The translations under genes and the position numbers were made by a program. Shown here one piece after another: positions 33,533 through 42,141 of a stretch of DNA of 64,000 bases. The DNA is from Nocardia cyriacigeorgica. Its GTDB lineage: Bacteria; Actinomycetota; Actinomycetes; Mycobacteriales; Mycobacteriaceae. Where the stretch lies: positions 62,001-126,000 of the forward strand of contig NZ_VBUT01000007.1 in assembly GCF_005863245.1 (NCBI RefSeq), read 5' to 3'. The stretch's first letter is position 1, and each line of letters starts with the position of its first letter. A model generated the notes under the pieces. That model saw nothing but the letters and a program-made list of their open reading frames with translations. It made no database searches and was not told the origin of the DNA.

Positions 33533-34384
33533 TCAGAGCAGGAATCGCACCATGTCCGCGGTACGGGCGAGACCGGGCAGCGCCTCCGGCGTGGATCGTG
33601 GATGCAGGGCGTGCACCGCGAGCCGGAACATCACCGCCCGCAACAACATCTGCGGCCACTCCGGCAGATCCGACCAGCGCTCCAGCAGCCCGTCGTCGGC
33701 ACCACCCCACGACAGCGCGTCCACCACGACCACACCCGCCGCCCACGCCGCCGGGCGCCAATAGGGGGTGATATCGCTGAGGCCGGGAGTGTCGGCGCCG
33801 GAGAACAAGACCGTGCCGAACAGGTCACCGTGCACCAGCTGCGCCGGGGTATGCACCGGCTTACGCAGGGTGGCCAGCTGCCCGATCAGCTCCACGCTGT
33901 GCCTGCCGTCCGGTGACGTCGCGGGCAGCGTGCCGCCCGCGCGCAGGCTGCGCAGCGGCACCGGCTCCCAGGCAGCGCGGTCCGCGGCGACGAACACGTC
34001 GACGTCCATCCACGGCGCCACCGGCGGCTGCACCAGGAACCGCGGCCGTTCCAGATGCGCGGTGGCGGCATGCAATCGCAGCGACACCGACACCACCTCG
34101 TCGTGCCGGGGTTCGGGAATGCCCTCCAGGAAGGTGTCGGCGCGCCAGCCGGAGACCACATAGCGGCCGTCGGTGGCACGCACCGGACGGGCCAGGCGCA
34201 GCCCGTCCACCTTCAGCGTTTCCCGCACCTTGGCCGACCAGGCCGCCCTGGCGTGATCGGCGACCGGGCTGAGCACCACGTCACCGAGGCGCCAGCCGCC
34301 TTCCCAGTCGCCCAGCGCAATCGGCGTCACCTCGCGCAGGCCGAACGTGGCTCGCACATGCTCGGGAGGCTCCACAGATGTCAC
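33533..34384 (-). CDS. TIGR02569-family protein (kinase/phosphotransferase-like)
   Basis: 283-residue actinobacterial protein with an aminoglycoside-phosphotransferase-like layout: a small beta N-lobe (IALGDWEGGWRLGDVVLSPV), then LVHGDLFGTVLFSG resembling the catalytic HxDxxxxN loop with changes, and VVVDALSWGGADDGLL in place of the metal-binding DWE. It may be an inactive or altered kinase. Position equals Rv3205c, next to moeZ. Function unknown. Confidence 0.75.
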   Translation of the reverse strand: MTSVEPPEHVRATFGLREVTPIALGDWEGGWRLGDVVLSPVADHARAAWSAKVRETLKVDGLRLARPVRATDGRYVVSGWRADTFLEGIPEPRHDEVVSVSLRLHAATAHLERPRFLVQPPVAPWMDVDVFVAADRAAWEPVPLRSLRAGGTLPATSPDGRHSVELIGQLATLRKPVHTPAQLVHGDLFGTVLFSGADTPGLSDITPYWRPAAWAAGVVVVDALSWGGADDGLLERWSDLPEWPQMLLRAVMFRLAVHALHPRSTPEALPGLARTADMVRFLL

Positions 34385-34460
34385 GGCCGTACCGTACTCC
34401 CGGCGACGCGCCCGAAACGGGCGCCGCGCCGAGATTGCCGGCGATGTGCCGGACCGCCGC

Positions 34461-35645
34461 TCAGTACACCGGTAGTGAGGGATCGACCTGGTTGGCCCAG
34501 GCGATCACACCGCCCTGGAGATGGGTGGCATCGGCGAAGCCCGCGCGCTTGAGCGCGGCCAGCGCCTCCGCGGACCGGATACCGGTCTTGCAGTGCAGCA
34601 CGATCGGCCGGTTCTGCGGCAGCTCCGACAGCGCCTCACCGGACAGGATGCGGTCCTTCGGGATCAGCGTCGCACCCTCGATGTGCACGATGTCCCACTC
34701 CACCGGCTCACGCACGTCGACCAGATGCACCGGCTTGCCGGCGTCGAGCATCTCCTTGAGCTCGCGGGCGGTGATCGTGGAACCGGCGGCGGCCGCCTGG
34801 CCCTCCTCGCTCACCACACCGCAGAAGGCGTCGTAGTCGATCAGTTCGGTGATCGGCTGACGTTCCGGATCGCGGCGCAGCTTGATGGTCCGGTAGGTCA
34901 TGTCCAGTGCGTCATAGACCATCAGCCGGCCCAGCAGCGGGTCGCCGATGCCGGTGATCAGCTTGATCGCCTCGGTCACCATGATCGACCCGATGGACGC
35001 GCACAGCACACCGAGCACACCGCCCTCGGCGCAGGAGGGAACCATGCCCGGCGGCGGGGCCTCCGGGTAGAGGTCGCGGTAGTTGATGCCGCGGCCGTCG
35101 GGGGCGTCCTCCCAGAACACCGACACCTGGCCCTCGAAGCGGTAGATCGAACCCCAGACATAGGGCTTGCCCGCCAGCACGGCGGCATCGTTGACCAGGT
35201 AACGGGTGGCGAAGTTGTCGGTGCCGTCGACGATCAGGTCGTATTCGGAGAACAGCTCGACGGCGTTGTCCGGCTCCAGCCGGATCTTGTGCAGCCGCAC
35301 GTCGATGCCGGAGTTGATCTCCAGGATCGAATCGCGGGCACTGTCGGCCTTGGAGCGGCCGATATCGGATTCGCCGTGGATGATCTGACGTTGCAGATTG
35401 GACAGGTCGACCTCGTCGAACTCGACGATGCCGAGCGTGCCGACACCGGCGGCGGCCAGGTACAGCAGGGCAGGCGAGCCGAGCCCGCCGGCGCCGATCA
35501 CCAGCACCTTGGCATTCTTCAGCCGCTTCTGCCCGTCCACACCCACATCGGGAATGATCAGGTGGCGGCTGTAACGGGCGACCTCGTCCCTGGTCAGCTC
35601 TGCGGCCGGCTCGACCAGTGGCGGCAGGGACTTCGGTGATGACAC
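34461..35645 (-). CDS. moeZ: MoeZ: adenylyltransferase/sulfurtransferase with rhodanese domain
   Basis: 394 residues. N-terminal ThiF/MoeB adenylation domain (VLVIGAGGLGSPALLYLAAAG, DGTDNFATRYLVND) and C-terminal rhodanese domain about 290-390 with active-site Cys in LHCKTGIRS. In mycobacteria MoeZ activates and sulfurates small carrier proteins (MoaD-type for molybdopterin, CysO, ThiS). The GTG start at 35645 has GAGGAG 8 nt upstream. It is the ortholog position of Rv3206c and could feed the Mo cofactor that NarG needs. Confidence 0.93.
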   Translation of the reverse strand: MSSPKSLPPLVEPAAELTRDEVARYSRHLIIPDVGVDGQKRLKNAKVLVIGAGGLGSPALLYLAAAGVGTLGIVEFDEVDLSNLQRQIIHGESDIGRSKADSARDSILEINSGIDVRLHKIRLEPDNAVELFSEYDLIVDGTDNFATRYLVNDAAVLAGKPYVWGSIYRFEGQVSVFWEDAPDGRGINYRDLYPEAPPPGMVPSCAEGGVLGVLCASIGSIMVTEAIKLITGIGDPLLGRLMVYDALDMTYRTIKLRRDPERQPITELIDYDAFCGVVSEEGQAAAAGSTITARELKEMLDAGKPVHLVDVREPVEWDIVHIEGATLIPKDRILSGEALSELPQNRPIVLHCKTGIRSAEALAALKRAGFADATHLQGGVIAWANQVDPSLPVY

Positions 35646-35816
35646 GTCCAGAACTCCTCGAATCGAATGGGCCGGTCACGATGCGTGTGGGCGCACGTCG
35701 TGGTGCGCTACCGGTGCAACACCGACGACACGGCCGTTTCTTCCCCGCCCATGGTCGCGCATCGGCGGGACCGGGCGGCAACCGGGCCGGGGCCCATGAC
35801 TGCCGATGCGAGCGAT

Positions 35817-36896
35817 TCAGCCGCGCGGGTACGGCCAGGGATTGAACCGGCAGCGCTTACCGTCCATCGGCACCACACCGTCGGGATCGAGGGTGGCGAT
35901 GACGTTGTTCTCCACGCCGAAGGTTTGCTGCATCATCACCGGCGCCAGCCCGCCGTCGGTCTCACACGGCTGATGCTGGTGGTAGCCGATGGCGTGGCCG
36001 ACCTCGTGGTTGACCAGGTATTGCCGGTAGGAGCCGATATCGCCCTCGAACGCCAGCGCGCCGCGCACCCAGCGGGCCTCCGACAACACCACCCGGCCCA
36101 GGTCGGAGTTGTAGCAGGAGGAGTCGATCTCGATCTCGAAACCGCATGCGGTGCGGGTCGTTTGACGCGAGGTGAGCGATACCCGGAAATCCGGCTCGCC
36201 CTGATCCACCCGGCGGAAGGCGAACTTGCGGTCATGAGTCCAGCTCTTCGGATTGGCCAGCGTGGAGTCGACCATCTTGGCCACCGAGGCGTCGCCGCCG
36301 TAGCCGGTGGTGTCGAGTCCGTCCTCGATCTCCACGGTGTAGCTGAACACGTACTGCTCGCCGATGCCGACCTGCGCGCTGGTCCCCGGCACCACCCGCC
36401 AGGTTCCTGCGCCGGTCTCCACGAACTGGCCGCCCTCGGGCAGCGCACCGGTGGGCAGATCATCCGGGAACTTGCCGTCACCGGGCGGGGCGCCGATGAC
36501 GCCTTCACTGGCCGCGGGCGGGCTCAGCCGCCCGAATCCGGGTTCGCCCGCCGCGGGCGCGGGCTCGGGACCCGTGCGGATCGCGTCGACGACCACGATG
36601 AGCGTCACCGCGAACAGCACCGGCAACGCATACGCCCGCCACCCGTAGGTGGAGACGAATCGGCCGATGGCGCTCTGCTTCTTCACATCCCGCGACGGTC
36701 GCGGGGCCCGCGAGCGAGCCTTCTCATCCGGTGCGGTGGGGTCCCAGCGAGCGCGCAATGGTTGCCGCGAACGGTCGGAGGTGCCGGAGTCCGGCCATGC
36801 CACGGGGCTCGTCACTGCGGAACCGGAGTCCTCGGAACCATGGGGGCGGTGCGCATCGCGCCCGCCACCGGTCGGCTTTTCCGGTCGGTCGGTCAC
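35817..36896 (-). CDS. DUF3152 membrane-anchored zinc-protease-like protein
   Basis: 359 residues. A charged cytosolic N-terminus (about 1-80) precedes one transmembrane helix (YALPVLFAVTLIVVVDAI), a Pro/Gly linker and an extracytoplasmic domain. NHEVGHAIGYHQH has the HExGHxxGxxxH spacing of metzincin metalloproteases. Four cysteines nearby may form disulfides. Position corresponds to Rv3207c. The peptidase activity is inferred from the motif alone. Confidence 0.85.
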   Translation of the reverse strand: MTDRPEKPTGGGRDAHRPHGSEDSGSAVTSPVAWPDSGTSDRSRQPLRARWDPTAPDEKARSRAPRPSRDVKKQSAIGRFVSTYGWRAYALPVLFAVTLIVVVDAIRTGPEPAPAAGEPGFGRLSPPAASEGVIGAPPGDGKFPDDLPTGALPEGGQFVETGAGTWRVVPGTSAQVGIGEQYVFSYTVEIEDGLDTTGYGGDASVAKMVDSTLANPKSWTHDRKFAFRRVDQGEPDFRVSLTSRQTTRTACGFEIEIDSSCYNSDLGRVVLSEARWVRGALAFEGDIGSYRQYLVNHEVGHAIGYHQHQPCETDGGLAPVMMQQTFGVENNVIATLDPDGVVPMDGKRCRFNPWPYPRG

Positions 36897-36953
36897 GGGA
36901 AAAGCCTCTCACAGTGCGAAAGACCGCGGCACCGGGCATTGCCGGGCCGGTAG

Positions 36954-37778
<825 letters not shown>

Positions 37779-37794
37779 GTTCAGGCATTAGACG

Positions 37795-37842
37795 AGATTA
37801 TGGCCCCCACCAGAAACCTGGTGGGGGCCATAATCTTCTTCT
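37795..37842. terminator. Strong bidirectional hairpin terminator
   Basis: A perfect 19-bp stem (37795-37813 with 37818-37836) closes an AAAC loop; a TCTTCTT run follows on the plus strand. It lies after the TetR gene and faces the end of the converging DUF3107 gene, so it may stop both. Confidence 0.9.
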
Positions 37843-37976
37843 GGACGACCTTGCCAGAGCGCGGAGAGGGTAACTCACCGGGCACGCCCGAAATCGGATC
37901 ACAAGGTGACCGCCGGCCGCCGGCGTGGGTCTATACGGCTCTCAGTCTGGCCAAAATCGCGGAGAGGCGGACAGCG

Positions 37977-38210
37977 CTAGACGGCGGCGAAGCCTACGCG
38001 GCCACCGGTGGCGGTGCCGATCTCGACGTAGGCGACCTTCGCGGCCTGGATCAGGAACTTGCGGCCCTTCTCGTCGGTCAGCGCGACGACACCGCTGTCA
38101 CCGCTGAGGGCACCGGACACCAGCGCCTCGACCTCGTCGGGGGTCTGCGAGCTGGTGATGACGAGCTCGCGCGGGCTATCCGAAATACCGATCTTGACCT
38201 CCACGGCCAA
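37977..38210 (-). CDS. DUF3107 protein (TB9.4-like)
   Basis: 77-residue ATP-binding-like small protein of actinobacteria: VEVKIGISDSPRELVITS, LTDEKGRKFLIQAAKVAYVEIG. Known in M. tuberculosis as TB9.4 beside the same TetR gene. Function unknown; the length is typical. ATG with GGAGG just upstream on the minus strand. Confidence 0.9.
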   Translation of the reverse strand: MAVEVKIGISDSPRELVITSSQTPDEVEALVSGALSGDSGVVALTDEKGRKFLIQAAKVAYVEIGTATGGRVGFAAV

Positions 38211-38320
38211 CCTCCGAACATAGAGTCGTGTGCTGTCGCACCAAGGCTAATGCAGCCCCGCGGGGTGCAGGCACCTGACCGCCTGCGCTGTCAGCGAAAC
38301 ACCCGCACCGTGCGCGTCCG

Positions 38321-38869
38321 CTACTTCGGCTCGACGAGCTGGATGTCGAGTTCGACCTTGACCGCGTCGCTGAGCATGCCGGGCAGCGGGCCGCCGACAC
38401 CGAAGTCGGTGCGCTTGATGGTGCCGGTCGCGGAGAATCCGGCATGGTTGTCGCCGGTGGCGCCGAACTCCTGCACCCCGCCCCATTCGACCTCGAGGGT
38501 GACCGGCTTGGTGATCTGACCGAGCGTCGCCTCGCCCTCGACGGTGAAGGTCTCCGCGATCCGCACCGGCTCGGTGGCGCGGAAGGTCAGCGTCGGGCGG
38601 TTGGCCACGTCGAGGAAGTCGGCGGTGCGGACGTGAGCGTCGCGGTCGGGGTTGCCGGTGTCGAAAGAGTCGAGGTAGATGGTGGCGCCGATGGTCGCGG
38701 CACCGGATTCGTCGACGACGAATTCGGTCTCGAACTTGGTGAAGCTGCCGCGCACCTTGGAGATGCCGAGGTGACGGATGGTGAACGCGACGGTCGAGTG
38801 CGCGGGATCCAGGGTCCAGGATCCGGGGCGCAGCTGCTGGGTAGCGGTGGTGGTCTCGGGTGTAGTCAT
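38321..38869 (-). CDS. YceI-family lipocalin-like protein
   Basis: 182 residues with the YceI fold: PGSWTLDPAHSTVAFTIRHLG at the start (split here by family position), TIYLDSFDTGNPDRDAHVR, and KRTDFGVGG. Such proteins bind polyisoprenoids or amphiphiles. No signal peptide is seen, unlike E. coli YceI, so it would be cytosolic. ATG 38869 is preferred for its GGTGGAAG; ATG 38881 is the alternative. It is divergent from an XRE regulator across a 14-bp palindrome. Confidence 0.88.
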   Translation of the reverse strand: MTTPETTTATQQLRPGSWTLDPAHSTVAFTIRHLGISKVRGSFTKFETEFVVDESGAATIGATIYLDSFDTGNPDRDAHVRTADFLDVANRPTLTFRATEPVRIAETFTVEGEATLGQITKPVTLEVEWGGVQEFGATGDNHAGFSATGTIKRTDFGVGGPLPGMLSDAVKVELDIQLVEPK

Positions 38870-38884
38870 GGCTTCCACCATGAC

Positions 38885-38898
38885 CGGACCGCGGTCCG
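38885..38898. promoter_or_regulatory. 14-bp perfect palindrome between yceI-like and XRE genes
   Basis: CGGACCGCGGTCCG, in the 93-bp divergent intergenic region. It is a candidate operator for the XRE-type regulator at 38963. Confidence 0.4.
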
Positions 38899-38962
38899 CT
38901 AACCAGACCGCCGTTATCCTGGCCCTGGCAGGGCGCGGATAAACCGCCCCCGACGAGGCACG

Positions 38963-39799
38963 ATGGACGGCATGGCACGAAGCAGGTTCGCCGAATTCCT
39001 GGTCGCCCGGCGTGCGGAGCTACGCCCGGGCGATCTCGGGTTGCCCGAGGGTCGCCGTCGCCGCACCCCGGGTTTGCGCCGCGAGGAGGTCGCGGTGCGG
39101 GCAGGCGTCAGTGCCGACTATCTGGCTCGGCTGGAGCAGGGCCGCGACAACAATCCGTCGCCCGCGGTGGTGGAGGCGCTGGCCGACGCGTTGCTGCTGC
39201 GCGGTGAGGCGCGCTACCAGTTCAATATCCTCGCGCTGACCGCGGCCGACGGGTCGCGCTGTCCGGGCGGAGAGGCCGAGCCGGAGCAGGTGCCCGAGAC
39301 CATCCAGCAGGTGCTGCGCGCGCTCGCGCCGACCCCCGCCTTCGTGGTCGGCAGGCAGTTGAACGTGCTCGACTGGAACGCCGCCTGGGCCGATTTCGCC
39401 GCACCGCTCGGGCTGCTCGACGATTCCTCGCCCAATCTCGCCCGGTTCACCTTTACTCATCCGGCCGCACGGCGGGTGCTGCGCAATTGGTCACAGGCCG
39501 CGGACGCGTTCGCGGCGGCCCTCAATCGCGCGATGGTGCGCTGGCCCGCCGACGACGCCCTGCGCGAGACGATCGATCGATTGCGCGGCCACCCGGACTT
39601 CGCCGAACGCTGGACCCCGCAACGACTCAACGAGCCGACCGTGCCGCTGCTGCGCTTCGACCATCCCGTGCTCGGTGACGTGGACGTGCCATTCGAGACC
39701 TTGGAAACCACCGGCGATCAGAGCCTGGTCGTCTGGCTCACCGACCGAGTCCAGGCCACCGGCCTGCACCTGGTCCGCGATCGCGCGGCCAACCAATAG
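38963..39799 (+). CDS. XRE-type regulator with MmyB ligand-binding domain
   Basis: 278 residues. N-terminal helix-turn-helix with the family hallmark RRRRTPGLRREEVAVRAGVS and YLARLEQGRDNNPS; C-terminal MmyB-like PAS-type ligand domain (PTPAFVVGRQLNVLDWNAAW, WSQAADAFAAALNRAM). The ligand may be a fatty acid. ATG 38963 is used; ATG 38972 is nearly as good. Such genes often regulate the divergently transcribed neighbour, here the YceI-like gene. Confidence 0.9.
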   Translation: MDGMARSRFAEFLVARRAELRPGDLGLPEGRRRRTPGLRREEVAVRAGVSADYLARLEQGRDNNPSPAVVEALADALLLRGEARYQFNILALTAADGSRCPGGEAEPEQVPETIQQVLRALAPTPAFVVGRQLNVLDWNAAWADFAAPLGLLDDSSPNLARFTFTHPAARRVLRNWSQAADAFAAALNRAMVRWPADDALRETIDRLRGHPDFAERWTPQRLNEPTVPLLRFDHPVLGDVDVPFETLETTGDQSLVVWLTDRVQATGLHLVRDRAANQ

Positions 39800-39806
39800 C
39801 GGCGAC

Positions 39807-40508
39807 CTAGAGCCCGAGCACCGCCATCCGTTCGGCGTGGCTGGCCTGCATGCGCTCGAAGAGGGTGGCGATGCCGTTGAGGTCGCCGGTGGCGGCGAGC
39901 ACCAGTTCGGTGAGCTCGTCGCGCTGGGCCATCACGTACTGGGCCTGGGTGATCGCCTCGCCGAGCAGCCGGCGACCCCACAGCGTCAGCCGGTCGCGCT
40001 CGGAACGGCTGGCGGCCACCGCGCGGCGCACCTCGTCCACCACGAACTGCGAATGCCCGGTCTCGGCCAGCACATCGCGCACCACGGCGGCGACGTCGGG
40101 GCTGAGCACGCCGGCGATCTCGCGGTAGAAGTCGGCGGCGATGCCGTCACCGACGTAGAACTTCACCATCGACTCGAGCCACGTCGACGGGTCGGTGGAG
40201 GCGTGATAGGCGTCCAGGGCGCGCACGAACGGCGCCATCACCTCGAAGATGTCGGCCCCGCGCTCCGACAGCGCCGCCTCGAGCAGCGTGAAATGCTCCA
40301 TTTCGGCGGCGGCCATCTTGGCCACCGCGACCTTGCCGCGCACGGTCGGCGAGAGCTTGGCCTCCTCGGCGAGCCGGTAGAACGCGGAGATCTCACCGTA
40401 GGCGAGCACCGCGAACAGATCGGTCACCCCGGGATGGTCGGCGGGAATGGACGGCGAAACCGGGCCGGTCGGCGAAACACCCAGCGCGGCAGGTGACTGT
40501 GCTCCCAT
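39807..40508 (-). CDS. Ferritin-like fold protein (Rv3210c-like)
   Basis: 233 residues, mostly helical. YGEISAFYRLAEEAK, AEMEHFTLLE and ETGHSQFVVDEV carry Glu and ExxH pairs that would bind a di-metal centre, resembling MiaE-type tRNA hydroxylases. It may be a di-iron enzyme; substrate unknown. The stop is 8 nt from the end of the converging XRE gene. Confidence 0.8.
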   Translation of the reverse strand: MGAQSPAALGVSPTGPVSPSIPADHPGVTDLFAVLAYGEISAFYRLAEEAKLSPTVRGKVAVAKMAAAEMEHFTLLEAALSERGADIFEVMAPFVRALDAYHASTDPSTWLESMVKFYVGDGIAADFYREIAGVLSPDVAAVVRDVLAETGHSQFVVDEVRRAVAASRSERDRLTLWGRRLLGEAITQAQYVMAQRDELTELVLAATGDLNGIATLFERMQASHAERMAVLGL

Positions 40509-40589
40509 GGGTCACCAGCGTAATACCCGGCGCGCGGCGCGTCGCGGCTCGACCCGTGCGCCAGCGCCGGGTACGCCGCCGCCGCCCGG

Positions 40590-41639
40590 TCAGGCCCCGG
40601 TGGCGAGGAATTTATCCAGGTAGGTCCAGGTCGTGTCGCGTGCGGTGGGACCGGTCAGGATGCCGAGATGGCTACCCGGCGCGGTTTCGTAGCGCACCGA
40701 GGCGGCGCCGCTGAGCGTGCGCAGTCCGGCTTCCACGGCGGCAGCCGGAGTGATGACGTCGCTCGGGCCGCCGACCAGCAGCACCGGCGCGGTGACGTCG
40801 GCGAGCGCGATGCGCCGCTGCCCCAGCCGGACCACGCCGCGGCCGATGTCGTTGTTCAGGATCAACCTGCCCCACAGCTGGCCGTAGAACCGGCCGGGAT
40901 AGCCGGGCATCTCGGCCATGAACCGGTCGATGGTCTCCATCCGGGCCAGGGTCTCGGTGCGGGCGATATTGCTGGCGACGAACCACGGCCGCTTGAGTTC
41001 GCGTTCCCAAGCGGTGGCCCGGTAGGCGAGCCGGGTGAGTCCGGCCGGCACCCCGCCGGCCGCGCGCACGACCGTGGAAACCGCCTGGCCACCGGTCAGT
41101 TTGGCGACCGCGCGCAGCTGCGGGATGCCGGTCATCTTGTCGTAGTCCAGTGGCGCGCCGACCGCGGTGATCGACCGGATCGGCAGCTGCGTGTTCGCCG
41201 CGGCGGTCAGCAGGGACAGCGTGCCGCCCAGCGACCAGCCGATCAGATCGACGGGCGCGCCGCCGCGATCGGCCGAGGCGCGCAGCACGGCCTCGGGCAG
41301 GATGTCGTCGATCCAGTCCTCGAAGCCCATCCGGCGGTCGGCGAAGGTGATGTCGCCGTAGTCGACCAGGTACGGCGCGCGGCCGGTCTCCAGCAGGAAC
41401 CGGGCCACACTCTGGTCCGGGCGCAGGTCGAAGCAGGTGGCGGGGGCGGCGAGCGGGGGCACGAGCAGCACCGCGGAATCGGCGTCGGCGGATGCGCCGT
41501 CGAAACGACGCAGCGTGCGATGGGGCTGATCCCACAGCACGGTCGACGGTGTCGGTTCCGGATCGGCCACACCGGAGCCGAAGGTCAGGGCCCAGGCGTT
41601 GCGCGCGGCGAGGGTGACGGTGTCTGCGATGCTCACCAC
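40590..41639 (-). CDS. PhaC-like alpha/beta hydrolase
   Basis: 349 residues resembling the catalytic half of polyhydroxyalkanoate synthases: VLLVPPLAAPATCFDLRPDQ, PYLVDYGDI, and IGWSLGGTLSL, where the PHA-synthase lipase box (GxCxGG) has Ser instead of Cys. The late PGSHLGILTG gives the catalytic His. A Ser nucleophile suggests an esterase or acyltransferase rather than polymerase. It is cytosolic or peripherally membrane-bound. Confidence 0.8.
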   Translation of the reverse strand: MVSIADTVTLAARNAWALTFGSGVADPEPTPSTVLWDQPHRTLRRFDGASADADSAVLLVPPLAAPATCFDLRPDQSVARFLLETGRAPYLVDYGDITFADRRMGFEDWIDDILPEAVLRASADRGGAPVDLIGWSLGGTLSLLTAAANTQLPIRSITAVGAPLDYDKMTGIPQLRAVAKLTGGQAVSTVVRAAGGVPAGLTRLAYRATAWERELKRPWFVASNIARTETLARMETIDRFMAEMPGYPGRFYGQLWGRLILNNDIGRGVVRLGQRRIALADVTAPVLLVGGPSDVITPAAAVEAGLRTLSGAASVRYETAPGSHLGILTGPTARDTTWTYLDKFLATGA

Positions 41640-42141
41640 AGCAATGTCTCACATCCGGTACCGCCGGTAACACCCACGGTGTGACGAACGGGGCCTCCGA
41701 TGGCCCCGACTGTCGCCGATATCACCCATTCGCCACGCCCGATGAATTGCCTTGTCGCGCACTACCGATCGCGGGTCTACGCACCGAAAACGAACTAATG
41801 GCCTGGCGATTTTCGCGCCGGATTTCCGGGCGGAGCACAATATCACGCTACAATCACCACGGACAACGAAAATTTCGCGCCCGATCGAGTTACCCGATCA
41901 TCCCCCGACACAGCTGTCGGCCCGGCGCGCAAGACGATGTCCACGGAAAATGTGCGCGCACCAGATCCGCGTCACCGATGCGCCGCGCCGATGTCTCCCA
42001 GGCAGCCCCCTCTCCGGCGGGTACCGCTGACATCCGGCAGCGACCGGTGAGTATCACAGGCGGATACGTGGTCGTCGCGGACCGGCCGGTCCGCCCCACG
42101 CCTCGTGCGCGCGTGACGCGATAACGAGGAAGGCACGAACC
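41640..42141. other. 502-bp region upstream of the DEAD-box helicase gene
   Basis: No convincing gene: short open frames here have poor codon use and no start signals. The middle (41790-41900) is unusually AT-rich and has a TACAAT (41849-41854) that could be a -10, which would leave a leader of about 285 nt. An 18-bp palindrome lies at 42077-42094. Confidence 0.5.
42077..42094. promoter_or_regulatory. 18-bp perfect palindrome in the helicase leader
   Basis: GCGGACCGGCCGGTCCGC; as RNA it folds to a 7-bp stem with a GGCC loop, 47 nt before the presumed start codon. It may be an operator or a leader hairpin. Confidence 0.4.

Noticed and set aside
41681-42124. Possible genes in the gap before the helicase
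   Set aside because: Two overlapping frames lack an RBS, have irregular third positions and no domain; the region is AT-rich like a promoter.
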